Positions 7,318 to 12,836 of a DNA stretch of 26,050 bases are shown here, piece after piece. Both the position numbers and the translations under genes were made by a program. The DNA lies in IMG/VR virus record IMGVR_UViG_3300044648_000181, positions 1 through 26,050 of that record; one strand, written 5' to 3'. Origin of the DNA: a virus. The notes below the pieces were generated by a model. It did no database searches. It had not been told where the DNA came from and saw only the letters and a program-made list of their open reading frames with translations. Numbering within the stretch: position 1 is the stretch's first letter; each line of letters opens with the position of its first letter.

Positions 7318-7360
7318 GAGGCGGGAGCGGGGTTGATCGCTATAATTCCAAGGAGTGGGC

Positions 7361-7639
7361 ATGGTTCAGTTTCTTATTCAGACATTCTTTCCGCCCAATC
7401 GCCTCTCAGATCGGGAAGCGTTGACGCTCGAAATCATTCGTCGGTTAGGACTAGCGAAACCGCTGGATATTCACCGCGAATTGCGAAAGGTGCAGGGAAG
7501 GGAGCCAGCCTTGGCTGCGATTTACACAGACCTTGACCGGCTGGAAAAGAAAGGCCGCATTTACTCCCACTTGGAGAAGGGCGGGCCGGAACGGTGCGGG
7601 CGACCGGTGCGGGTATGCTGGGCTGCGGAAAGGGAGTAA
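7361..7639 (+). CDS. PadR-like winged-helix transcriptional regulator
   Basis: 92 residues from an ATG with a strong AAGGAG site 5 bases upstream, the clearest ribosome binding site of this block. Residues about 20-85 match a winged helix. They have a helix-turn-helix with REPALAAIYTDLDRLEKKGR and a wing ending GGPERCGRPVRVCW, the same order as PadR regulators (IYTDLDRLEKKG then GR-P-x-Y). The dimerisation helix typical of longer PadR proteins is missing, so this is the short form. It likely regulates transcription of the nearby genes. Confidence 0.6.
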   Translation: MVQFLIQTFFPPNRLSDREALTLEIIRRLGLAKPLDIHRELRKVQGREPALAAIYTDLDRLEKKGRIYSHLEKGGPERCGRPVRVCWAAERE

Positions 7640-7644
7640 CCACG

Positions 7645-8277
7645 ATGCGAGAAAGCGGCTTGTCTTGGATTTGCGAGACTCTGAATGTCAAACTGCGCGC
7701 GTCTCGCGTCCTCCGGCTCCTGTGGGTGGATGGATACTCCACTCAGGCGGTAGCGGTAGAAATGGGGATGTCGCGGCCTGCCGTGGCAATGTGTTCCGGT
7801 CGGCACCTGCGGAAAGCGGAATTGCGGGCACGGGCCGCGCAAGAGGCGGAAACGCAGGTTTTGGAGTTGCAGGTCGCGGTCAAGAACCTTCAGCGCAAGG
7901 AGTCGAAGGGAGAAGCTGACGATCTGGACCGCTATCAAGTAGCGCGGCTGGAAGAGGCTTGCACCGTGGATGTCCGCCTGCTGGCGATGGAGGCCATTCT
8001 GTGGCGGCAGCACCTGTTAGATGACGCGCCGGTAGACCACGAAGCTGACCCTGACGCTTTGCCGCCCCCGTTGGGATTGGACAAACACGCCCGTGAGCTA
8101 CTTCGGTCGATGAAGGGGCCGCGTAAGAAGACCCCGCAGACGCCAGAGTATGACGCGAACGGGCGACGCGTGGGTGCACCTGCCGTTCTGGTGTCTGGCT
8201 ATGAAGCAGAGCAACTATGCCGACAAGTCAGCGCGCGGCACGGAATTACTTTCGAGATAGCGAATCCACCATTGTGA
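7645..8277 (+). CDS. Helix-turn-helix DNA-binding protein
   Basis: 210 residues from ATG at 7645, with GGGAG about 9 bases before; an upstream GTG at 7594 is in frame but overlaps the PadR-like gene. Residues about 20-55 contain an HTH (VDGYSTQAVAVEMGMSRPAV), followed by an Ala/Glu/Gln-rich coiled coil to about residue 100 and a Pro-rich C-terminal part. The HTH plus coiled coil resembles small terminase or transcription-factor folds, but a separate small terminase is present downstream, so a regulator is more likely. It ends just before the 620-bp region without a confident protein gene. Confidence 0.6.
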   Translation: MRESGLSWICETLNVKLRASRVLRLLWVDGYSTQAVAVEMGMSRPAVAMCSGRHLRKAELRARAAQEAETQVLELQVAVKNLQRKESKGEADDLDRYQVARLEEACTVDVRLLAMEAILWRQHLLDDAPVDHEADPDALPPPLGLDKHARELLRSMKGPRKKTPQTPEYDANGRRVGAPAVLVSGYEAEQLCRQVSARHGITFEIANPPL

Positions 8278-8280
8278 TGG

Positions 8281-8309
8281 TTGACACTACCTAAAAAAAG
8301 CGATAAGTT
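8281..8309 (+). promoter_or_regulatory. Candidate sigma-70-type promoter
   Basis: A perfect TTGACA (8281-8286), a 17-bp spacer containing an A7 run, and TAAGTT (8304-8309, 3 of 6 bases of the -10 consensus) lie just after the stop of the HTH gene and before the tRNA-like region. The spacing is ideal but the -10 is weak. It could transcribe the tRNA-like genes, or if read through, the downstream membrane-protein and lysis genes. Confidence 0.4.
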
Positions 8310-8319
8310 ACGGGTAACC

Positions 8320-8352
8320 GTGGCCCCCATTGTCTCTGGACGTAGGGGCCAC
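8320..8352 (+). repeat. Inverted repeat / hairpin, 8-bp stem
   Basis: GTGGCCCC (8320-8327) pairs exactly with GGGGCCAC (8345-8352) around a 17-base loop. It begins about 10 bases after the promoter candidate, so it could be a transcript leader hairpin or an operator. There is no T-run after it, so it is unlikely to be a terminator. Confidence 0.4.
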
Positions 8353-8445
8353 ACCGCATTTTCTGCCACCCGGAGCAGGCCGGTTCCCTGCATCGCGGAG
8401 TGTGAAGCGATGGGCGGTGGAGACTGAAGGTTTTGAGCGGAGCAA

Positions 8446-8515
8446 TTGCGCGTGTGGTGTATCGGTAGCAGCGCAGTCTACAGGGCTGTGGGCCGGTTCA
8501 ATTCCGGGCGCGCAA
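8446..8515 (+). tRNA. tRNA-like gene, noncanonical; apparent anticodon ACA
   Basis: An acceptor stem TTGCGCG (8446-8452) pairs with CGCGCAA (8509-8515). The T arm is CCGG-TTCAATT-CCGG (8493-8507). The D arm contains the usual ATCGGTA loop. GCAGT (8473-8477) pairs with GCTGT (8485-8489), with G.U at both ends, around CTACAGG; this gives U33 and anticodon ACA (Cys UGU), which is uncommon. Faults are a G.G mismatch in the D stem, a short variable loop, and one or two extra bases between acceptor and D stem. It may be a degenerate or divergent phage tRNA. No CCA is encoded. Confidence 0.45.
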
Positions 8516-8516
8516 C

Positions 8517-8620
8517 AGAGAGGTCGTCTAAGGGTAGGACGCTAGCCTGAGCGGGCTAGAAATGGGGTCCCGAAAGGGCGGTAGTGCGCTCACACTTCCG
8601 GTTCGAATCCCCCGCTCTCG
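8517..8620 (+). tRNA. tRNA-like sequence with disrupted T arm; apparent anticodon GAG
   Basis: Begins next to the first. The acceptor GAGAG (8518-8522) pairs with CTCTC (8615-8619). The D arm is GTCT/GGAC with loop AAGGGTA. The anticodon stem CTAGC/GCTAG (8542-8546, 8555-8559) encloses an 8-base loop reading T-GAG (Leu). The T loop TTCGAAT is followed by CCCCC (8609-8613), but the bases just before it (TCCGG) pair only at GG. A matching GGGG lies 33 bases earlier at 8564-8567. So it is either a class II tRNA with a damaged arm, a tRNA with a 33-base insertion, or a recombined pseudogene. Function uncertain. Confidence 0.35.
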
Positions 8621-8626
8621 ATTATC

Positions 8627-8663
8627 GGAAGGGCCGCGTAGTTCATCGCTACGCGGCCCTTCC
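8627..8663 (+). terminator. Strong 15-bp hairpin, probable terminator
   Basis: GGAAGGGCCGCGTAG (8627-8641) is the perfect reverse complement of 8649-8663, with a 7-base loop TTCATCG. The following sequence CTGTTTCTG is only moderately T-rich, so it is a weaker intrinsic terminator in sequence terms but a very stable hairpin. It ends the tRNA-like region. Confidence 0.6.
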
Positions 8664-8899
8664 CTGTTTCTGACCACCAACTAACTAACCAACCGCACGG
8701 ACGGGGGCAGTGCTACGAACACGACCCCCACCCGCCGAGCAATGGGGGCACTCGCGTGCAACCCCTGCTCTCACGAAGAAGTCTCGGACAAGGAGACGAC
8801 TCCGCATGAATCCATTGTGTTGGGACGCTGGTGCGTGAGAGTCCTGCGCCGAGGAATTCTCCGTTTCGCAGCAAACCCATCCTGACTGCTCAGGCCATT
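8664..8899 (+). other. Intergenic leader region with hairpin
   Basis: No confident protein gene here. It contains CTAACTAACCAACC-like short repeats (about 8682-8696). It also contains a hairpin-forming stretch at 8744-8765 (GGGG-GCAC-TCGC-GTGC-AA-CCCC), which precedes an AAGGAG site at 8790-8795. Together with the small ORF at 8806 it could be the 5' leader of the membrane-protein operon. I see no -10/-35 pair. Confidence 0.35.
8806..8838 (+). CDS. Possible 10-residue leader peptide
   Basis: ATG at 8806 follows AAGGAG (8790-8795) at a workable distance. It encodes MNPLCWDAGA before TGA. It is far too short for confidence, but it has the best ribosome binding site upstream of the membrane-protein gene and could couple translation of the next frame. 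Confidence 0.2.
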   Translation: MNPLCWDAGA

Positions 8900-9427
8900 A
8901 TGTTCGGCTGGAAGTTTTCTCTCCGGCGCAGCGCAGAGCGGTTGTGGCTAATCGTGCTTTTCGGGACCCCGGAAGTTGCCGGAGTCGGCAGCGGCCTGGC
9001 AGCATTGAGCATGGGCTTGCGCTACGCCTGGCCTGACCAGGTGTTCGACGTTAACCCGCGCTTCTTTCGCCCGATGAGCGACCTGGCTCCCGAATGGGCC
9101 TGGGCGATTCTGATGATTGCCGTGGGTACGGTGCAGATTTTCACGGTAGCGGACGGCAATCGCTCGGTGCGTCGGAGCGCAGCGATGGCGGGGGTTCTGC
9201 TCTGGGCTTTCCTGACCGTGATGTATGTCCGGGGAGATGTACGAGCCCCGGTGATCCCCCTGTTCCTGCTAGGAGTGGCGGCTAATGCTTGGAAGTATCT
9301 GCGCCTCTCCTCCTGGTGGAATGCGGAGTTTGAAGTCACGGCGGCACCTGATCCTGAAGGACGGGGACGCGAACTACACGACCGCCATGATCGCCCTGGC
9401 GACGGCGCTGTTCGTGAAGGGCCTTGA
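8900..9427 (+). CDS. Membrane protein, four predicted helices
   Basis: The frame is open from GTG at 8831; ATG at 8900 is placed before the hydrophobic part. From 8900 it has 175 residues and about four membrane segments: LWLIVLFGTPEVAGVGSGLA, WAWAILMIAVGTVQIFTVA, AMAGVLLWAFLTVMYV and VIPLFLLGVAANAWKYL. No family is recognised. It starts a series of small membrane proteins before the endolysin, so a lysis or holin-related role is possible. The last 48 codons overlap the next ORF, and their composition looks unlike the rest, so the true end or a frameshift needs checking. Confidence 0.55.
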   Translation: MFGWKFSLRRSAERLWLIVLFGTPEVAGVGSGLAALSMGLRYAWPDQVFDVNPRFFRPMSDLAPEWAWAILMIAVGTVQIFTVADGNRSVRRSAAMAGVLLWAFLTVMYVRGDVRAPVIPLFLLGVAANAWKYLRLSSWWNAEFEVTAAPDPEGRGRELHDRHDRPGDGAVREGP

Positions 9428-9797
9428 CCTGCTCGGCGGGCTGTTCGGGGACCGCCGCAAGCGCAAAGCCGAGGAGGATGAACGGGCGCAGGAAGCAGCC
9501 CTGGCAGCGCGGGTAGAGGATCGGAAAGACGCCCGTGATATTGACCGGGAACTCCGGGGGCGGCTGGAACGGGTTGAGGCGAAGTACGAAAGCCTCTACG
9601 AGAAATACCTCACCGAGCGGGAGTTGCGGCTCAAGGCTGAAGCCAAAGAGGCGGTAATGCTGGTGCGGCTGGAGTCGGCAATGGGGCAGATTACCTCCCT
9701 ACAGCACGATTTCCAGAAGGCGCAAGAGACGATTTCCACTCTCCAAAACCAGGTGGAAGAATTGCGCACCCGGGTCCCGCTGGGGGAAGACACGTGA
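9285..9797 (+). CDS. Membrane-anchored coiled-coil protein
   Basis: 170 residues from ATG 9285, which has AGGAG about 9 bases upstream but overlaps the previous ORF by 143 bp; ATG 9321 or 9387 are alternatives. A hydrophobic segment (TTAMIALATALFVKGLDLLG) is followed by about 100 residues of highly charged coiled coil (RKRKAEEDERAQEAALAARV through ISTLQNQVEELRTRV). A single membrane helix plus long coiled coil suits a spanin- or holin-associated factor or a scaffold, but the role is unknown. Confidence 0.6.
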   Translation: MLGSICASPPGGMRSLKSRRHLILKDGDANYTTAMIALATALFVKGLDLLGGLFGDRRKRKAEEDERAQEAALAARVEDRKDARDIDRELRGRLERVEAKYESLYEKYLTERELRLKAEAKEAVMLVRLESAMGQITSLQHDFQKAQETISTLQNQVEELRTRVPLGEDT

Positions 9798-10024
9798 TCC
9801 GAGGGATAAGCGGGCTGGTTCTCCTGATGGCAGCGGCGTTGCTGCTGTTCACTGCGTGGAATGCGCGAGCGAACCGGACGGGGACTGGCAAACCGCCTCT
9901 CGTGCAATGCGTGGCGTTGACGCGGAAGAAGGCGCGCTGTCTGAACGCGACCCGCAATGCCGACCGGCTGTGCTGGATTCACCACGCCCGCGCCCAGGCT
10001 TCCCAAGTGCCCCGGAGCAAATGA
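9794..10024 (+). CDS. Small membrane protein with Cys/His motif
   Basis: GTG at 9794 overlaps the preceding stop (GTGA). Residues 5-22 are one membrane helix or signal anchor (ISGLVLLMAAALLLFTAW). After it, QCVALTRKKARC followed by RLCWIHH gives C-x8-9-C-...-C-x2-H. This resembles the C-x-A-x-T-x(5)-C...C-x2-H pattern I recall from DUF5763-type proteins, a small metal-binding motif. Position in the lysis region suggests a membrane-associated accessory protein. Confidence 0.55.
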   Translation: MIRGISGLVLLMAAALLLFTAWNARANRTGTGKPPLVQCVALTRKKARCLNATRNADRLCWIHHARAQASQVPRSK

Positions 10025-10025
10025 C

Positions 10026-10157
10026 ATGACCGAGGAACAGCTTGGTGGCTGCATTTTCGCCCTGGCGCTAATCGCCCTCCCCCTGTGGAAGTACCTCGTC
10101 TATCTCCAGGCAGAGCGCGAGCGGGCGGAGTTTCGGGAACGGTTGCGAGGTAAGTGA
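10026..10157 (+). CDS. Single-span membrane protein, 43 aa
   Basis: ATG at 10026 lies one base after the preceding stop. The peptide has one hydrophobic segment (IFALALIALPLWKYLVYL) followed by a charged Arg/Glu tail (AERERAEFRERLRGK), the classic layout of small phage Rz-like or holin-accessory peptides. The next gene starts one base after its stop. Size limits certainty. Confidence 0.5.
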   Translation: MTEEQLGGCIFALALIALPLWKYLVYLQAERERAEFRERLRGK

Positions 10158-10158
10158 G

Positions 10159-10314
10159 ATGTCTCTCCTGCGCCTGATCCTCGGATTGCTGCTTCTGGCC
10201 TGGGTCGTTAGCCTTGCGCTCAACGTTGGCGGCTGGCTGATCCACCTGATTTTGATTGTAGTCCTACTAGGCATCGCCTACGACTGGCTGACCGGCAGGA
10301 GACCGCCTCTGTGA
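10159..10314 (+). CDS. Lmo0937/DUF5670-like small membrane protein, 51 aa
   Basis: Two hydrophobic helices with a short turn: LRLILGLLLLAWVVSLALNV and WLIHLILIVVLLGIAYDWL, ending in TGRRPP. The two-helix layout with LNVGGWLIHLILIVV and a terminal GRRP matches the small Lmo0937-family membrane proteins I recall from bacteria. Starts one base after the previous stop and ends as GTGA with the next gene. Probably inserts in the inner membrane; function unknown even in the family. Confidence 0.6.
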   Translation: MSLLRLILGLLLLAWVVSLALNVGGWLIHLILIVVLLGIAYDWLTGRRPPL

Positions 10315-10691
10315 GAATGCGTGAACGTCGGGCCATCTCGGAGAATGCGGCCCTCAACCAGTCGGTTATTCGTGTGTTGGGTGCCGTGGCCCTGATCCTT
10401 TCCGCGGGCGCGATTACGCTGGCCTGGAACCGCATCCCGCCGCCCGACTGGATGGGCAACGTGGTGAACGTGCTGGTTGGCGGCCTGATTGGCTACCTCG
10501 CGAAGGACATCAAGCAACCGGCCCATCCTACCGTTTCGGCTCCAGATGCCCAAACGGTCAACGTGGACGCCACCGGCGGTACGGTGGAAACGCCTATTGA
10601 CCCTATGGGAAACGCCAACCCCGCGCCGCCTTCAACCCCGCTCCCTGGCTCCCAGGCGGAGGACCGGACGGGTAGGGGAGAGCGTGGATGA
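10311..10691 (+). CDS. Holin-like membrane protein
   Basis: 126 residues from GTG at 10311, which overlaps the previous stop. Two membrane segments at about 20-40 (VLGAVALILSAGAITLAW) and 48-66 (MGNVVNVLVGGLIGYLA) are separated by a short turn, then a polar Pro/Thr/Ala-rich tail of about 55 residues. Two spans and a polar C-terminus just before a peptidoglycan peptidase fit a class II holin, which forms the membrane lesion that releases the endolysin. Sequence-level holin families are too diverse to name one. Confidence 0.5.
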   Translation: MRMRERRAISENAALNQSVIRVLGAVALILSAGAITLAWNRIPPPDWMGNVVNVLVGGLIGYLAKDIKQPAHPTVSAPDAQTVNVDATGGTVETPIDPMGNANPAPPSTPLPGSQAEDRTGRGERG

Positions 10692-10882
10692 AAGACACAA
10701 AAGGTCCAAGCTACTTCGCATGGATGATTGAGCAGAGAGCGCACCCTAAAGGCTGCCTGTGCGCGGAATGCTACGAACGGATTATGCGCGAGGCGCGAGC
10801 AGCCGGACGGAATGCGGCAAGGAACGCCTCTAATCGCGAAGACCGGACAGTTAACCTGCCGTCGCTGGGAGATAGGTCGTGA
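10688..10882 (+). CDS. Small Cys-motif hypothetical protein
   Basis: ATGA overlap at 10688 with the preceding stop. 64 residues with CLCAECYERI near the middle (C-x-C-x2-C) and a basic Ala/Asn/Arg-rich helix afterwards. A single zinc or iron site is possible. No family recognised. The next gene overlaps through GTGA. Confidence 0.5.
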   Translation: MKDTKGPSYFAWMIEQRAHPKGCLCAECYERIMREARAAGRNAARNASNREDRTVNLPSLGDRS

Positions 10883-11127
10883 GTGAGATGCCTGATCACT
10901 TTCGACCCCGGCGAGGGTTGTCCGAAGGGGAGTGCCGACGGCGCAAGGTGCTGGAGCAGACCCGCCAGCACGCTTTGAACGCCGCCACCCTGGAGCAGCC
11001 CTACGTCCCCGGCGAAGACCGCGATCCTAGTTGCATCGCCCGTCTCTCTCGCGAAATCGAGGCGCTGAAGGCGGAGCGGGATGGGCTGCGGGAGCGCGTG
11101 GCGGAGTTGGAGAGAGAGCGACAATGA
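10879..11127 (+). CDS. Small coiled-coil protein, 82 aa
   Basis: GTG start in the preceding stop. An N-terminal basic half (RPRRGLSEGECRRRKVLEQT) is followed at the C-terminus by a leucine/glutamate coiled coil (REIEALKAERDGLRERVAEL). It resembles other short accessory proteins of phages with no assigned role. Overlaps the exonuclease-like gene by ATGA. Confidence 0.5.
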   Translation: MSEMPDHFRPRRGLSEGECRRRKVLEQTRQHALNAATLEQPYVPGEDRDPSCIARLSREIEALKAERDGLRERVAELERERQ

Positions 11128-11690
11128 CGATCTCTAAAGACCAAATCTTCTTCGTGTTTGACGTGGAGAGCATCGGCCTGCACGGTGAGGGCTGGGCTGT
11201 CGGATGGGTAATGATCCAGAACGGCAAGGAAATTGCTTCGGCGGGTTACTCGTGTCCTCCAGCCGAAGCGGCGGGTGATGACGAAGGCCGCGCCTGGGTT
11301 GAGGCGAATGCCCACGGTGGCCCTGGTTACTGTCGCACCCCCTATGAGGTGCGTCGCGAGTTCTGGGATGCCTGGGGATACGGTAAGAGCAGGGGCGCGA
11401 TACTCGTAGCAGACTGCCCTTGGCCGGTAGAGGCCCGGTTCCTGCTGGCGTGCATCGAAGACAAGCCAGAGCGAGCGGCGGATGGGCCTTATCCTCTCAT
11501 TGACGTGGCAAGCGTACGGTTAGCAACGGGGTTGGACCCATTAGGGACCGAGGAGCGACTGCCTGCCGAACTTCCCGTTCACAATGCGCAGAGCGATGCT
11601 CGCCAATCGGCACGATTGCTGATGGAAGCATTGGAAAAGGCCCAGTATCCGCTGCACGAAGTGGCTCAAGGGCCACCGGTTGTGGTTTAG
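11124..11690 (+). CDS. DEDDh-type 3'-5' exonuclease-like protein
   Basis: 188 residues, start ATG at the ATGA overlap (GTG 11031 upstream is rejected). The DnaQ/RNase T fold is marked by FVFDVESIGLHGEGWA near residues 8-23 (DxE of motif I), AILVADCPW around the middle (motif II Asp), and HNAQSDARQSARLL near the C-terminus (HxAxxD, motif III). These give the Asp-Glu-Asp-Asp-His metal-binding set. Such enzymes trim nucleic acid ends. Substrate unknown. An odd place, between membrane proteins and the endolysin. Confidence 0.72.
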   Translation: MTISKDQIFFVFDVESIGLHGEGWAVGWVMIQNGKEIASAGYSCPPAEAAGDDEGRAWVEANAHGGPGYCRTPYEVRREFWDAWGYGKSRGAILVADCPWPVEARFLLACIEDKPERAADGPYPLIDVASVRLATGLDPLGTEERLPAELPVHNAQSDARQSARLLMEALEKAQYPLHEVAQGPPVVV

Positions 11691-11717
11691 CCTCCACCCA
11701 CAACCCACCCCCTCTCC

Positions 11718-11745
11718 AGCAGCCTCCACACCGGGGCTGCTTTTT
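11718..11745 (+). terminator. Intrinsic terminator after the exonuclease gene
   Basis: AGCAGCC (11718-11724) pairs with GGCTGCT (11735-11741) around a 10-base loop and is followed by TTTTT to 11745. It separates the early/lysis operon from the endolysin gene that begins 20 bases later. Confidence 0.75.
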
Positions 11746-11764
11746 CGTGAGTCGACAAACACCA

Positions 11765-12226
11765 ATGGCTGATAACTGGCAGGGCTTCCACGAGGGCGAA
11801 TGGCCCACAGACCAACTCTCGGAGCATTTCACCTGGCACGAGGTTGCCTGTCGCCACTGCGGGAAGCTGCCGAAGAATCTCGACGCCGTTCGGAACACTG
11901 CTCAAATGATGGAGAAGGTGCGCCACGTCCTCGGCGGACATCCGGTGTTCGTCTTCTCCTGGTTCCGCTGCCCCTTCTATAACGCGAAGGTCGGCGGGGT
12001 AGCAAACTCGGTTCACCTGTCCGGTCGCGCTGTGGATCACATCGTCAAACCGATTGGTGCCCGCAACGAGCAGAAGATTCTGAAGCCGTTCTGGAAAGGA
12101 AATAACCTTCCAGTCCCAGAGAAGTTCAAGGCGCTGGGCAAGTTCCTCATTGGTGGCTTCGGGAAATACGCCACGTTCACACATCTCGATAATCGCCAGG
12201 ATGGCCCCTCCACCTGGAACGGCTAG
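11765..12226 (+). CDS. Peptidase M15-type endolysin
   Basis: Cleaves peptide crosslinks in peptidoglycan during host lysis. 153 residues from ATG 11765 (a GTG at 11747 is possible but lies at the terminator). FSWFRCPFYN at about 64-73 resembles the conserved S-x-x-R of D-Ala-D-Ala or L-Ala-D-Glu peptidases. SVHLSGRAVDH at 82-92 gives the zinc ligands His84 and Asp91, and FTHLD at 138-142 gives the third, His140. This is the M15_3-like arrangement. A CRHCG motif near residue 30 precedes the domain. No signal peptide is present, so a holin is needed for release, which agrees with the upstream membrane genes. Confidence 0.8.
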   Translation: MADNWQGFHEGEWPTDQLSEHFTWHEVACRHCGKLPKNLDAVRNTAQMMEKVRHVLGGHPVFVFSWFRCPFYNAKVGGVANSVHLSGRAVDHIVKPIGARNEQKILKPFWKGNNLPVPEKFKALGKFLIGGFGKYATFTHLDNRQDGPSTWNG

Positions 12227-12311
12227 TCTCCACCTCCCACCACCTCCCGCCTAGCCGACCGCCAGTCACCGGGATGGGGGCGGGGTGAGCGTCACTTAGC
12301 GTAACTTTCTG

Positions 12312-12836
12312 ATGAGCGCAACGCAGGAAAAGGCAATAAACCTTACCGTAAAACAGAGGGATTTCATCCGCTACTACCTGGGCCGCGCAAATGGTAACGC
12401 CACTGTGGCGGCGCGGTTGGCGGGCTATGGTTCACCCAAAGAGCGCGGGTGCGAACTCACCCACAATCCCACTGTGGCCGCTGAAATCAAGCGGGTGTTA
12501 GACGAGCGGGCGATGCCTGCTAACGACGTGCTAGCGCGTTTGGCTGACCAGGCCAGAGGCCCATCGATTTATCTCCGCGCTGCTGGCGAGCGAGTCTATA
12601 TTGACGCTGAGGGGATGCTGGAAGACGGGATGGGGCATCTCATCAAAGGGGTGAAGGAGACTGTCACCAAGGATGGCGACCGCATCCAGACAATTGAGTT
12701 TGCGGACTCGCAGGCGGCTCTTGTGCATCTAGGCCGACACCACAAGCTTTTTACCGACAAGGCGGAAGTGACCGGTGCGGACGGTGAGGCATTCACTGTG
12801 AAAGTCATCTCTGGCGTGAGCCTGGACGACCTGTAA
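12312..12836 (+). CDS. terS: Terminase small subunit
   Basis: Recognises the packaging site on phage DNA and loads the large subunit. 174 residues with the Terminase_2-type N-terminus: LTVKQRDFIRYYLGRANGNA, then an HTH-like ATVAARLAGYGSP, and HNPTVAAEIKRVLDERAMPA, followed by a conserved-looking middle. No good ribosome binding site precedes the ATG; the upstream 85-bp gap is rich in CCACCTCCC and GGGGCGGGG. The gene overlaps the large-subunit ATG in TAATG, consistent with stoichiometric coupling. Confidence 0.88.
   Translation: MSATQEKAINLTVKQRDFIRYYLGRANGNATVAARLAGYGSPKERGCELTHNPTVAAEIKRVLDERAMPANDVLARLADQARGPSIYLRAAGERVYIDAEGMLEDGMGHLIKGVKETVTKDGDRIQTIEFADSQAALVHLGRHHKLFTDKAEVTGADGEAFTVKVISGVSLDDL

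Noticed and set aside
7341-7346. TATAAT as a promoter -10 before the PadR-like gene
   Set aside because: No -35 element lies 16-18 bases upstream, and a start site about 7 bases later would remove the AAGGAG ribosome binding site, so it is likely chance.
7645-8277. HTH protein as the terminase small subunit
   Set aside because: A Terminase_2-type small subunit sits directly before the large subunit at 12312, so this HTH protein, far upstream, is better read as a regulator.
8568-8600. Archaeal-type tRNA intron
   Set aside because: The genome has a sigma-70-like factor, Shine-Dalgarno sites and bacterial-type phage proteins; archaeal splicing would not be available. The interval is still reported as a structural oddity.
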